Translations under genes and position numbers: made by a program | Source of the DNA: Lentisphaerae bacterium GWF2_38_69 | Lineage (GTDB): Bacteria > Verrucomicrobiota > Lentisphaeria > Victivallales > GWF2-38-69 | Direction: 5' to 3' | DNA: 64,000 nucleotides | NCBI GenBank assembly: GCA_001803205.1 | Contig: MHBE01000035.1 | Coordinates: forward strand, 1-64,000 | The notes under the pieces: generated by a model | Databases searched by the model: none | The model's input: the letters and a program-made list of their open reading frames with translations, nothing else | Told to the model about the DNA's origin: nothing | In this document: piece by piece, positions 1 to 8,881 of the stretch | How positions within the stretch are numbered: position 1 is the first letter of the stretch | Layout of the letters: every line of letters begins with the position of its first letter

Positions 1-918
1 ATCGTTCAAAATCAGGTCAATACTGTCGATGGGCAGACAAAAGATGATTTATACTATGTCTTCAGGAGTTGTATTAAATCTCTTGCCCTGAGTCAAGACA
101 CTATTACCAGAGATCAGATAAGCAAAGACGAGGTGATTTTTGCTCTAAGGCATCTTATACACCTTGCAGGGGATGACACACAGCCTCTTCATATGAGCGA
201 TCCTATGTATACGCAGGATGGCACTAAAGAGGACAGCTACGGAGGCAATGAAATAGAATTCAGCTCTCCTTATGTTATTACCAACCAATATAATAAGCAA
301 TTTGAACTAACAGAACTTCATGAGCTCTGGGACTATCCAGGGAATGATTTTGTGCCAATCAATAATGAAAGTACTCAGGATAGCGGAATGATTATTGATA
401 AAGAATCAGCGCATATTATTAAGAATATTGCCCACACACTTGATCAAACATATTCAAGCCAAAGATCTGATATTGACAATAATGCAGGTTATAACACTAA
501 GGATCTTGTCATGTCATGGGCGACTGAAGGCTACATTGCGGCCGTAGCAAATATCTGTAGCGGATTAGATCCGATATCTCAATGGATCTTAACAGAACAA
601 CCAAAACATCTCCCATGCAGAGCTAAGCTTCCTATTGACGGGTCACCTATGCCTACTTCAAACAATAGTGCTGTAATATCTACACCAACTGTAGATTATG
701 TAAATGCCTTGGGGCCGGTCACAACATTGCAGATGTATAGGGCATCGGTAAGGTTAGCAGATTTATTAAATGCGATTTATGACCCTCGTCACGCCCCAAA
801 AGTTTTTGTTGATTATGTAAATCAGATTAAGTCAGACAAATCCATACCAACTGTCAATAATCTTGAACAGGTTTACTATCCACGCTATTATGACCAGAGC
901 GAAGAAAATATGGAATAA
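1..918 (+). CDS. S1/P1-type nuclease, 5' end outside window
   Basis: The frame is open from base 1 to the stop at 916-918, so the gene begins upstream of the window. S1/P1 nucleases are secreted trinuclear-zinc enzymes that cut single-stranded DNA and RNA and remove 3'-phosphates from nucleotides. The family signature is visible: HLIHLAGDDTQPLH (HxxGD plus QPLH) supplies zinc ligands, followed by GGN and by ELHELWD, whose HxxWD also ligates zinc. The N-terminal Trp and the signal peptide are beyond the edge. The C-terminal region is divergent. Family assignment is fairly secure; substrate is inferred from the family only. Confidence 0.8.
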   Translation: MVQNQVNTVDGQTKDDLYYVFRSCIKSLALSQDTITRDQISKDEVIFALRHLIHLAGDDTQPLHMSDPMYTQDGTKEDSYGGNEIEFSSPYVITNQYNKQFELTELHELWDYPGNDFVPINNESTQDSGMIIDKESAHIIKNIAHTLDQTYSSQRSDIDNNAGYNTKDLVMSWATEGYIAAVANICSGLDPISQWILTEQPKHLPCRAKLPIDGSPMPTSNNSAVISTPTVDYVNALGPVTTLQMYRASVRLADLLNAIYDPRHAPKVFVDYVNQIKSDKSIPTVNNLEQVYYPRYYDQSEENME

Positions 919-996
919 TTGTGTTTCTGTTGGAAACCCCGTTTATTATTGTTGGTTTGTCTGCATCTTAACTGCTGAATAAAGGATTAAAGAAAA

Positions 997-3225
997 GTGT
1001 TTCTCATTAGTTCTTATGAAAAATTGTCATTAAGCAAAAAGATATATCTTTCCACTGCCGCCGGTTTGCTTATCGGGATTTTTTTTGGCGATCTATGTGT
1101 TACTTTGGGGCCATTCAATACATTATTTATCAGGATGTTTCAGATTACTATTATTCCGTACATGGTATTCAGCATTCTTCAGTCAATTGGATCCCTGGAT
1201 ACTGAAACAGCAAAAATTATCAGCAGGAAAGGCGGAATCGTACTGGTTGCCTTATGGGGCATCAGCATTTTTTATGCTTTATGTCTGCAGATTTCATTTC
1301 CTGATATTCTAAGAGCCAAATTCTTTCGCCCCGACTATTCTGTTGCCAAAAGCAGTTTAGACCTTTTTGATATATTCATTCCGGCAAACCCCTTTCACGC
1401 TTTTGCTAATGGTTATATTCCAGCCATAGTTATCTTCAGTGTACTGCTCGGAATTGCGATCATACATGAAAGCAAAAAAGCTTCCTTGATAGAATACTCG
1501 AGAATAATGGCATCAATATTAAAACGGACCAACGACTATATCATTAAACTGCTTCCTCTTGGCGTTCTGATAATGTCATCCTACACCTTCGGGACATTAA
1601 ATCTTGCCAGTTTTAAAGGAGTGCTTTTGTACCTCCTGGCATCGCTTATATATCTTGCCTTTATGTCTATGGTGATCCTTCCGGGGGTTGTTACATGTAT
1701 GACAAACTTGAAGTATAGGAAGTTTCTTGATTATGCTATGCCTGCTGCCTTGATAGCTTTTACGACCGGCAGTGTTTTTCTGGCGTTGCCGTTAATTTAT
1801 GAAATGATGAATAAATTTGAAGAGGAACAGGAAAGTTTTTACGACAACAGGAATAAAAAGAATAGCAAACTTGCAAATATTATAGTTCCTTTGGCCTGGG
1901 TGGTACCTGCAAGCTATAAATTTCTTGTGATTTTCTTTATTGTTTTTACTCACTGGTATTATGATAGCGCTACTCATGTCTTTGAAAATATATCCCTCTA
2001 CATAGGCGGAATACCTTGTCTTTTCGGGAATAGTTCGGTCATTGTGCCATTTCTACTAAATATGTCTGACCTTCCGAGCTCTGCATATAATGTGTTTTTA
2101 TTGACATCAAGCTTCATGGTTTATTTTAATAATGCCAATGGCGCGATATTCATAATTACCTGCACTGTGTTATGTTATGCTTCTATAACAGGAGTATTGA
2201 AAATAGTATGGAGTAAAGTTCTTATTTTTTTTATACTAGTTACGCTTATATTTGCAGCGCTTCTTTATGGCTTAAATCTATTTATGGGCGATTTGTTATC
2301 AGGAGATAATGCAGCTAAGGAAGAATTAACCCACATGAATCTGCACTCATATAATAAGGACTATTATTCTGATATTGATGTTTCCTACCTGAAGATGGAT
2401 CAATATAAAGAGATTCCTTCTTTATATGAGGGAGAACCTTTACTCAACAAGATTACCAGAACTAAAGTTCTCAAAGTAGGATATAACCCCGAGGCACCGC
2501 CATTTTCATTTTTCAACCTCAAAAAAGAGCTTGTAGGATTTGACATAGATGTAGTTTCCCTTTTGGCAGAAGAATTAGGCTGCGACTCAATAGAGTTTTA
2601 TGAGATAAATAATTTAGACGAATACCAGCAATGTTTATCAAAAGGGCAAATTATAGATATGTGTGTTGGTGGGAACTTATACAGAGGTTATGTCATTGAT
2701 AATATGAGAACATCAGAAGCTTATATGGATTTGCATTTAGCTGTACTTATACCTTCAAAAGATAAAAATAAATATGCTGATTTTTACTCAGTGCTGAAAG
2801 ATAAAAGCATAACCATAGGCATTTTAGAGGGAGCTTCAAAACGCAATGAAAGTACCAAGCATATGGAAAAGGATAAAGACAGTATGGTTAAATTGCCCAC
2901 TTTCAGCGATTACTTCAAAGACCATAAAACTTATGCCTTATTGACAAGCTCTGAGATAGGCGCGGCAATAAATATTCTGTATCCGGGCTATTGGGTCCTT
3001 AACTATAAAGGGAGAGACTTGGATCTCTATTATGCCTATGTTTTCCCTTCAACTCCAAATGCCGATACTTTAAGAGAGTTTGTAAATTCATGGATCAGGA
3101 TTTCGTTTGAAAGTGGAAAGATGAAAGAAAGATATGCTTATTGGATTATGGGAGAGGCCAAGATTCAGACAAAGCCTCGCTGGTCTGTCTTGAGTTGGTT
3201 GGAGCTGACAAAACAAATGGACTAA
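997..3225 (+). CDS. Na+/dicarboxylate-type symporter fused to periplasmic amino-acid-binding domain
   Basis: A 742-residue protein starting at GTG. Residues about 10-430 form a hydrophobic multi-span region like the DAACS/SDF family (glutamate, dicarboxylate or amino acid:cation symporters). After a linker of about 50 residues, residues 480-735 match the family 3 solute-binding fold: the TKVLKVGYNPEAPPFSF and GFDIDVVSLLAEELGC stretches are typical of its N-terminal lobe. Such binding domains normally serve ABC importers as separate proteins. Fusion to a secondary carrier implies that the domain hands substrate to the carrier from the outer face; this is inference. The gene stands alone, with a GC-rich hairpin just after its stop. 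An amino acid or dicarboxylate substrate is likely but not shown. Confidence 0.8.
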   Translation: MFLISSYEKLSLSKKIYLSTAAGLLIGIFFGDLCVTLGPFNTLFIRMFQITIIPYMVFSILQSIGSLDTETAKIISRKGGIVLVALWGISIFYALCLQISFPDILRAKFFRPDYSVAKSSLDLFDIFIPANPFHAFANGYIPAIVIFSVLLGIAIIHESKKASLIEYSRIMASILKRTNDYIIKLLPLGVLIMSSYTFGTLNLASFKGVLLYLLASLIYLAFMSMVILPGVVTCMTNLKYRKFLDYAMPAALIAFTTGSVFLALPLIYEMMNKFEEEQESFYDNRNKKNSKLANIIVPLAWVVPASYKFLVIFFIVFTHWYYDSATHVFENISLYIGGIPCLFGNSSVIVPFLLNMSDLPSSAYNVFLLTSSFMVYFNNANGAIFIITCTVLCYASITGVLKIVWSKVLIFFILVTLIFAALLYGLNLFMGDLLSGDNAAKEELTHMNLHSYNKDYYSDIDVSYLKMDQYKEIPSLYEGEPLLNKITRTKVLKVGYNPEAPPFSFFNLKKELVGFDIDVVSLLAEELGCDSIEFYEINNLDEYQQCLSKGQIIDMCVGGNLYRGYVIDNMRTSEAYMDLHLAVLIPSKDKNKYADFYSVLKDKSITIGILEGASKRNESTKHMEKDKDSMVKLPTFSDYFKDHKTYALLTSSEIGAAINILYPGYWVLNYKGRDLDLYYAYVFPSTPNADTLREFVNSWIRISFESGKMKERYAYWIMGEAKIQTKPRWSVLSWLELTKQMD

Positions 3226-3232
3226 ATTATAC

Positions 3233-3249
3233 ACGGGCTTTTCGCCCGT
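3233..3249 (+). terminator. Hairpin downstream of the symporter fusion
   Basis: Six-base-pair stem ACGGGC/GCCCGT with loop TTTTC, seven bases after the stop at 3225. No T-run follows directly, so termination is likely but weaker than for a canonical intrinsic terminator. Confidence 0.45.
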
Positions 3250-3299
3250 AATACATTAAAAAAAAGAGTTTAGTTTCATGCGTCTTTTTCAAATAGCAA

Positions 3300-3869
3300 T
3301 CATCTTTTCTTGCGAACAGAATATCCGAATTTTCCTACAAGTTCGCCCAAAGTATAATATTTGCCATGTGAGTAGCATATCGGGTTTGCTTTGGCAAAGT
3401 TAAAAAAGTCATTTTCTTTGTTGTAGTATTTTTCGTCTGCATTTATTGATACAACTTCTGAAATAAACATATCATGGGAGCCGAGTGTCTTAATTTCTTT
3501 AACAACACATTCAATACTAATTGGCGATTCTTCTATAATAGGAGAAGAGATTTTTCTAGCTTTTCCCTGAGTTAAATTCATTTCTTTGAATTTATCAAAT
3601 TCCCTTCCCGATTTAACACCGCACCAATCTGTCGCATACGCTAATTTCTTTGTGGTAAGGTTAATAACAAAATCTCCGCATTGTTTAATTATCCCGTGTG
3701 AATGCCTTTCAGGCCTGACCGAAATATAACACATCGGCGGGTCAGAACATATCGTTCCCGTCCATGCGACAGTAATAATATTAATGGAAGTATCCTTATT
3801 CCCGCAGCTCACCATAACTGCTGGAATAGGATAAACCATCGTACCGGGTTTCCATTCTACTTTGCCCAT
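3300..3869 (-). CDS. Flavin reductase-like / flavoredoxin family FMN protein
   Basis: A 189-residue protein of the flavin reductase-like split-barrel family, which binds FMN and passes electrons from NAD(P)H or ferredoxin-type donors. The N-terminal pattern PIPAVMVSCG, then NIITVAWTGTICSDPPMCYISVRPERHSHGII, is the usual family core, followed by FVINLTT. The C-terminal YYTLGELVGKFGYS is typical of the anaerobic flavoredoxin subgroup. It is a single gene with an AGGAG-type ribosome site ahead of the ATG. The partner reaction cannot be read from context: neighbours are a convergent transporter and a permease on the same strand beyond a palindromic repeat. Confidence 0.8.
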   Translation of the reverse strand: MGKVEWKPGTMVYPIPAVMVSCGNKDTSINIITVAWTGTICSDPPMCYISVRPERHSHGIIKQCGDFVINLTTKKLAYATDWCGVKSGREFDKFKEMNLTQGKARKISSPIIEESPISIECVVKEIKTLGSHDMFISEVVSINADEKYYNKENDFFNFAKANPICYSHGKYYTLGELVGKFGYSVRKKR

Positions 3870-3909
3870 AATTCTTTCTCCTGAGGTTACTATTTACATT
3901 CTAATGCAA

Positions 3910-4018
3910 TTGAATTAAGAGCAGGTAGGGCGTGTCTCTCCGAGACCGCCGCGGACGGCTACGGAGCCTGCCCGAGCAAGTCGAAGACGGCCAGGGAGCC
4001 GTCCCTACCTTAATTCAA
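3910..4018. repeat. GC-rich imperfect palindromic element
   Basis: An imperfect inverted repeat of about 109 bp. The outer arms TTGAATTAAG (3910-3919) and CTTAATTCAA (4009-4018) are complementary, and GGTAGGG pairs with CCCTACC just inside, offset by four extra bases on the left. The centre is much richer in GC than its surroundings and contains further short inverted pieces. It lies between two genes and looks like a dispersed palindromic repeat. No second copy is seen in this window. Confidence 0.6.
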
Positions 4019-4058
4019 CCGCATTTATTAACATTATTGTTGAGCCAAATGAGCTATT

Positions 4059-6440
4059 TCATTCTTTTACCTGAAGTGATTCGTTCCATTTTAATTTATC
4101 TATTGTTATTTTCACAAAAAAATATGCTGTCAACATGAAAGTTAAGGCCAAGCCTATTACATAAAACCATGTGGGGAAATAAACATTCAGAGGAATAGAA
4201 AATATTTCATTTTGAAAAGCGTCAGCCATAAACATAAGAAGTAAATAACCCAAGGGCAGTCCCAGCAGTGTTCCTATAGAATTAATTATAAGAATCTCCC
4301 GAAGAAAAATAGCTCCAACTTCTTCTGAATGGTAACCTATTACACGAAAAGCGGCTATCTCACGAGTTCGTTCGGCGGTAGATATCATTGCGGAATTCAA
4401 AATGGATCCGAAAAAAAGTATTCCTGCGAAAAGGATCATACCATATACAACATTATCCATCTTTGAAATAAAGTCCCTCTTAAGTTTCACTCTCTCCTCA
4501 GGAAGATTAATATATGAGCTAAGTTCCGGGTATTTTTTCAATTCTCTATAGAACTTATCTTTTTGTTTATCCGTCTGAGCTTCTTTCAATCTTACAGAAG
4601 TTAATACTGAAATTTCACCTATTAACTTATTAATATATTCGTAATCAGCATATACAGGCATTCCTACACTGCTTTCCGAAAGAGCCATTATTGGAATCTC
4701 AAGACTTTTTCTTTCTCCCTTTATAGGCTTAAAAAGCACTGTATCGCCCTCTTTTACGCCCAATATCTCAGCTAAGCGGTTATTCATCAATAATCCAACA
4801 GGAGGTATTTTCAGTTTTTCGCCCTTTGAATCCCTGGGTTTTAATAATATTGAGTCAGGTTTTACGCCAATTATCGATCCCCTTTTTTCAGAACCTTCAA
4901 AATAAAAAAAACCCGGGACATCCAGTCCTGGTTCAGCATAGGTAGTGCCGGGAAGCCTCGAGGCCTCGCGCAACGCCCCTTCATTCAAGTTATCACGGAA
5001 ACTTATTGTACAATCCGCAGTAAGAACTTTCTCGAACTGAAATCTTACCAGATAATTTAAAGAATCTTTAAAACCTAAAGATAACAGCAAAATAACTGAA
5101 CCCAGAGCTGATGTGGCTATTCCTATCATGGTTCTTCTTTTGTTTCGGAAAAAGGATCTTAAAACCATCTGCCAGCGAAAATCCAGTTTACTCCAAAAGA
5201 ATTTATATTTTTCAAGGGCGATAGAGGTACAGCTTTCTGGCGGGCCTGGGCGCATGGCTTCGGCCGGACTCAAAAGAGCCATTCTCCTGATTCCGCGCAG
5301 TGTGCCCAAAACAGAAAAGAATATTGCCAATAATATGGAAAAAGTTATGAGTTCCGGATAAAAACCATTTTCAATAGAAGGGAATGTATAGAGATCCCGG
5401 TACATTTCTGTAAATCCTTCTGCGATAAAATATCCCAGACAGGAGCCTATTATTCCACCTGACAGCCCTATAATAATGCCAAGTTTAATAAAATGCATTG
5501 AAATTGAATTCAGCGAAACTCCAAGAGCCTTCAAAGTTCCTATCACTGTGCGCTGATGTTCGGCTGTTCTCATCATTTGAATATTCAGAACAAAAACAGC
5601 TACACACAAAAATATCAGAGGCATTAATACAGCTACAATTCGCAATTGCTGAAGTTCAGAATTCATCATAAGACAGGATTCCTGCTCATTATGAAGAGTT
5701 TTTAGAAATACACCATAGTTTTTGTCTAACTTATTCTTAATAATATCTGTCACAAGTCGTGCATTCTTTTTGCCATCCGGACTTAGAATGCCCACAATTT
5801 CGTTGCACGCTCCCGAGAAATTGAAAACATTATCGGCAAATTCCTTTTTAATCCAGAAAACACCATAATTATCATCATCAGGAGCCATTCTTCCGGGAGG
5901 AGTATAGAACATATATTCGCTGCTTATAGCTGTTCCTACGACATATAGTTTTTTTTGTATGCCGTCCATGATAAGATTTATATAGGTTCCGGGAAGAATA
6001 TTGCGCTTTTGCGAAAACTTTTCAGAAACAATTACCTCTTCAAGTTTACTATCTGAAAAATAACTGCCTCTTTTTAGTATAATGTTATTAATTACAGGAG
6101 TTGGAACAGAAGGCAGAGAGATCACTCTTCCGCTAATAGGAGTTTTAACATCTTCCAGATCCACGATAATCTCTTTATTAATGCGTGAATAAAGTTCCGA
6201 AATACCATCTATTTTTTCTATCTGTTCCAGTTCGACAATAGGAAGCTTCTTAAGTTCAATCCAGAAGTCAGCCATCCTGCATTTTGAAAAATAACTCTCC
6301 CTTGCATTGTAAAGATTTTTATAAACACTGACCATACCGCTAAAACATCCCACCCCGACAGCTACTATAGCCACGACAGCCAGAAGCATCGCTTTCGAAC
6401 GATACATGTCTCGCAACAGTTTCCTGTCTAGCACATTCAT
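4059..6440 (-). CDS. FtsX-family ABC transporter permease, two FtsX domains
   Basis: A 793-residue integral membrane protein. A first membrane helix (about residues 15-35) is followed by a large extracytoplasmic MacB_PCD-like region, a three-helix FtsX domain (about 275-400), a second helix and outer domain, and a second FtsX domain (about 670-785) containing STAERTREIAAFRVIGY, a family hallmark. This duplicated layout matches permeases of the MacB/LolCDE-like ABC group that move lipids, lipoproteins, peptides or drugs from the inner membrane. No ATPase or adaptor gene lies beside it, so its ATP-binding partner must be encoded elsewhere. It ends 40 bp from the palindromic repeat. Confidence 0.85.
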   Translation of the reverse strand: MNVLDRKLLRDMYRSKAMLLAVVAIVAVGVGCFSGMVSVYKNLYNARESYFSKCRMADFWIELKKLPIVELEQIEKIDGISELYSRINKEIIVDLEDVKTPISGRVISLPSVPTPVINNIILKRGSYFSDSKLEEVIVSEKFSQKRNILPGTYINLIMDGIQKKLYVVGTAISSEYMFYTPPGRMAPDDDNYGVFWIKKEFADNVFNFSGACNEIVGILSPDGKKNARLVTDIIKNKLDKNYGVFLKTLHNEQESCLMMNSELQQLRIVAVLMPLIFLCVAVFVLNIQMMRTAEHQRTVIGTLKALGVSLNSISMHFIKLGIIIGLSGGIIGSCLGYFIAEGFTEMYRDLYTFPSIENGFYPELITFSILLAIFFSVLGTLRGIRRMALLSPAEAMRPGPPESCTSIALEKYKFFWSKLDFRWQMVLRSFFRNKRRTMIGIATSALGSVILLLSLGFKDSLNYLVRFQFEKVLTADCTISFRDNLNEGALREASRLPGTTYAEPGLDVPGFFYFEGSEKRGSIIGVKPDSILLKPRDSKGEKLKIPPVGLLMNNRLAEILGVKEGDTVLFKPIKGERKSLEIPIMALSESSVGMPVYADYEYINKLIGEISVLTSVRLKEAQTDKQKDKFYRELKKYPELSSYINLPEERVKLKRDFISKMDNVVYGMILFAGILFFGSILNSAMISTAERTREIAAFRVIGYHSEEVGAIFLREILIINSIGTLLGLPLGYLLLMFMADAFQNEIFSIPLNVYFPTWFYVIGLALTFMLTAYFFVKITIDKLKWNESLQVKE

Positions 6441-6655
6441 CGGGATTATCTCAATCTTTAGGATGTTTAACTTTCATTTTCTGCTTCTCCGATATTCTAT
6501 CATAAGATTTAACAGCAGTCTAACAGGTTATTGTAATTGGAGTGATATCAAAAATATCCAAACTTAATTTAAATTATTTATGTTTCTATAGAGTCTGAAG
6601 TATCTCAATGTGTTAGAATTGTCTGCATATAGAACAACAATAAAGGAAATTTTAT

Positions 6656-8062
6656 ATGGCTCAAAGCAGAAAAATAGGCGCAATCGGGCTAGTAATGATA
6701 AATCTTATAGCTATTGACAGCTTGAGGAATATACCTCTTACCGCTCCTGCAGGCCTGGCGGTAATTGCTCTCTATGCTGTAGCTGTGATTATATTTTTTA
6801 TCCCATGTGCCATCGCAGTATGTGAACTTACAGGCAAATGGCCTGTCATGGGCGGACTATCTATCTGGGTTGGAGAAGCGTTTGGACCAAATGCGAGTTT
6901 TTTTGTAGTCTGGCTTCAGTGGATATATAATCTTACATGGTTTCCTTCCATCACAGCTTTTGCGGCTACGCACCTGGCTTATGGATGGACTTTTACAACT
7001 CATCAGAATATTATTTCATTAACCGATTCTCCAGCTTTTATAACGACACTTTGCATAATCCTTTTCTGGGGAGCCACACTGATAAACTGTTTCGGCATGA
7101 GATCGGCAAGCATTTTAAGCGGCATAGGCACGGTCGCCGGCACTTTGATTCCGATGATACTTATAATATTGCTTGGATTTTCATGGATTGCTTCAGGAAA
7201 TCCTTTACATATTGCTTCAACTTCCTTTTCTTATGACCATGGGAGCATAATGGGGCTTTTTGTAGTAGTCCTTTTCAGTCTCATGGGACTTGAAATATCA
7301 TCAGCTCACGCGGGAGATGTTAATGAACCAAAAAAGAATTATCCAAGAGCTTTGTGGCTGACAGTCCTCATTGTGCCTCTTTCTTTGATACTATCAAATA
7401 TGGCAATAGGCATGGTAATACCTCCCAGTCAAATCGACCCCAGAGCAGGACTTATAGAATCTTTTGCGATTTTTTTCAGCAAGTTTCACATCTCCTGGAT
7501 GTCTGATATTATTGCCTTTTCTTTGTTTATAGGAGCATTTGGAGCAATAGGAACATGGTCCTTCGGTCTTTCCAGGTATTTGAACAAAATTTCAGAACGC
7601 GGATATCTGCCTAAAAGATTTGCTGAAAACAATAAAAACAATGTCCCTAAGAATGCCTTAGTTCTTCAAGGAATAATAGTTACTATTTTAAGCTTTCTAT
7701 ACATATGGATGCCAAATGTAGATACAGCCTACTGGTATTTAAGCTGCCTTACGGCGCAATTGGCTCTTATTGCTTATGTAATATTTTTCATAGCTGCAAT
7801 TAAACTAAGACTTACTCACAAATGGGATAAAAAGACAGAATATGTATTCGGTCCTACATATTTGAGCGTATTCTTTTATACCCTTGGAATAATAGGCTCA
7901 CTGTTGGGATTATTTGCCGGATTCCTGCTGCCTGGTACAGATATTTCCTTAGTCACATTCAATATTATGTTAGGGAGCGGGCTGCTTATAATCTGCATTA
8001 TTCCGCTTATAGTTATTCATCTCAAAAAGCAGAAGAATAAATTACAGTCCTTAAAAAACTAA
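6656..8062 (+). CDS. APC-superfamily amino acid permease (glutamate:GABA antiporter-like)
   Basis: A 468-residue protein with about 12 hydrophobic spans. The N-terminus (GAIGLVMINLIAIDSLRNIP, then ELTGKWPVMGGLSIWVGEAFG) resembles the amino acid-polyamine-organocation superfamily, closest in feel to the glutamate:GABA antiporter (GadC) branch. AAAGGA about eight bases before the ATG supports the start. It converges on hutD with a 4-bp overlap of the two 3' ends and sits at the edge of the histidine-degradation genes, so histidine or glutamate transport is a fair guess. Glutamate is the end product of the pathway and could be the exchanged species. Substrate is inference from position. Confidence 0.8.
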   Translation: MAQSRKIGAIGLVMINLIAIDSLRNIPLTAPAGLAVIALYAVAVIIFFIPCAIAVCELTGKWPVMGGLSIWVGEAFGPNASFFVVWLQWIYNLTWFPSITAFAATHLAYGWTFTTHQNIISLTDSPAFITTLCIILFWGATLINCFGMRSASILSGIGTVAGTLIPMILIILLGFSWIASGNPLHIASTSFSYDHGSIMGLFVVVLFSLMGLEISSAHAGDVNEPKKNYPRALWLTVLIVPLSLILSNMAIGMVIPPSQIDPRAGLIESFAIFFSKFHISWMSDIIAFSLFIGAFGAIGTWSFGLSRYLNKISERGYLPKRFAENNKNNVPKNALVLQGIIVTILSFLYIWMPNVDTAYWYLSCLTAQLALIAYVIFFIAAIKLRLTHKWDKKTEYVFGPTYLSVFFYTLGIIGSLLGLFAGFLLPGTDISLVTFNIMLGSGLLIICIIPLIVIHLKKQKNKLQSLKN

Positions 8063-8643
8063 ATTTTATTCGCTGATATCCTTATACAGATTATAGAATT
8101 TCCAGCTATAAGCCAATTGGCTCTGGATTTATTTTCTGCCCTTAAAAGCTGTTTGCCCCGCAAATATATTTTAGAGCCTCTATTACACTGTAGTGTTATT
8201 TCATCATTTACTGCATAAACAAGAAATACTCCGGAATCGATTTCTAACTCATGACTTTGAAAATGTTTAAAAATATCCATTTTGGCAGAACAATATGATC
8301 TGTTTGTTATGACATTGAAATCTCTAATGGGACCATCTGTCAATCTGGCATAAGTTTTCAAGTCTCCTGAAAACAAGGCGCATTCAAAAGGGCTTTTTAA
8401 TATATCAGTCTTACCATCGCTGTGGGAAAGTTCAATTCCGTTACCTTCAAGAAGCACTAATATTCTATCGTAACCGGAAAAGTCCGAAAATTCCCCATCT
8501 TCAGTCACAGGAGCAGAACTTATCCGCCACATAAACTTATCAGTGCCTGGAATATCTTTTCGCAACAGTTCGGTAGTGATGCCTTTCCCGTTCCGCCATG
8601 GTTTTAGTTTATAATCTTTTGGAGAATATATTCTATATTTCAT
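8059..8643 (-). CDS. hutD: HutD family protein
   Basis: A 194-residue cupin-like protein of the HutD family, found beside histidine-utilisation genes. In Pseudomonas HutD is thought to moderate hut expression by sensing or limiting urocanate; that role is known from the family, not shown here. The N-terminal W-RNGKGITTELLR segment followed by WRISSAPVTEDGEFSDFSGYDR is diagnostic (WxNGxGxTxE, then FSxFxGxxR). It is the last of the same-strand hut genes and overlaps the end of the convergent permease by 4 bp. Confidence 0.85.
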   Translation of the reverse strand: MKYRIYSPKDYKLKPWRNGKGITTELLRKDIPGTDKFMWRISSAPVTEDGEFSDFSGYDRILVLLEGNGIELSHSDGKTDILKSPFECALFSGDLKTYARLTDGPIRDFNVITNRSYCSAKMDIFKHFQSHELEIDSGVFLVYAVNDEITLQCNRGSKIYLRGKQLLRAENKSRANWLIAGNSIICIRISANKI

Positions 8644-8659
8644 AGTGATCCCAAACTTA

Positions 8660-8797
8660 ATGAATTTCTATACATCAGGTTGGCTTACTTACGGAGAAGA
8701 AACTAATCCTACCGTATCTGAAATACAAACTCAAAATACAGCAGAACCAAGATTTACAGATACTCCGGATCAGGGAATGGCGAAGGAAAACCTGTAG
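8660..8797 (+). other. Possible 45-codon remnant ORF
   Basis: An ATG-initiated frame of 45 codons lies divergently to hutD. It has no convincing ribosome site and no recognisable family. Its composition (polar, Thr/Gln/Pro/Glu-rich tail) could be the end of a decayed exported protein, or it may be non-coding. Confidence 0.2.
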
Positions 8798-8832
8798 TAG
8801 AAATAACTAAAACTAAGTAAAAATATCTTTTG

Positions 8833-8858
8833 TAAAAAGGATCCGAAAAGGCTCCCTT
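8833..8858 (-). terminator. Probable terminator after hutI
   Basis: Read on the minus strand: AAGGGAGCC, loop TTTTC, GGATCCTT, then a run of T. The stem is imperfect but placed 24 bp after the hutI stop with a T-tract, which suits an intrinsic terminator. Confidence 0.5.
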
Positions 8859-8881
8859 TATTTAAATTTTCTAGATGGAAA

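Noticed and set aside
8660..8797. Treating the 45-codon frame beside hutD as a real gene.
   Set aside because: No ribosome site or family; listed only as a low-confidence remnant.
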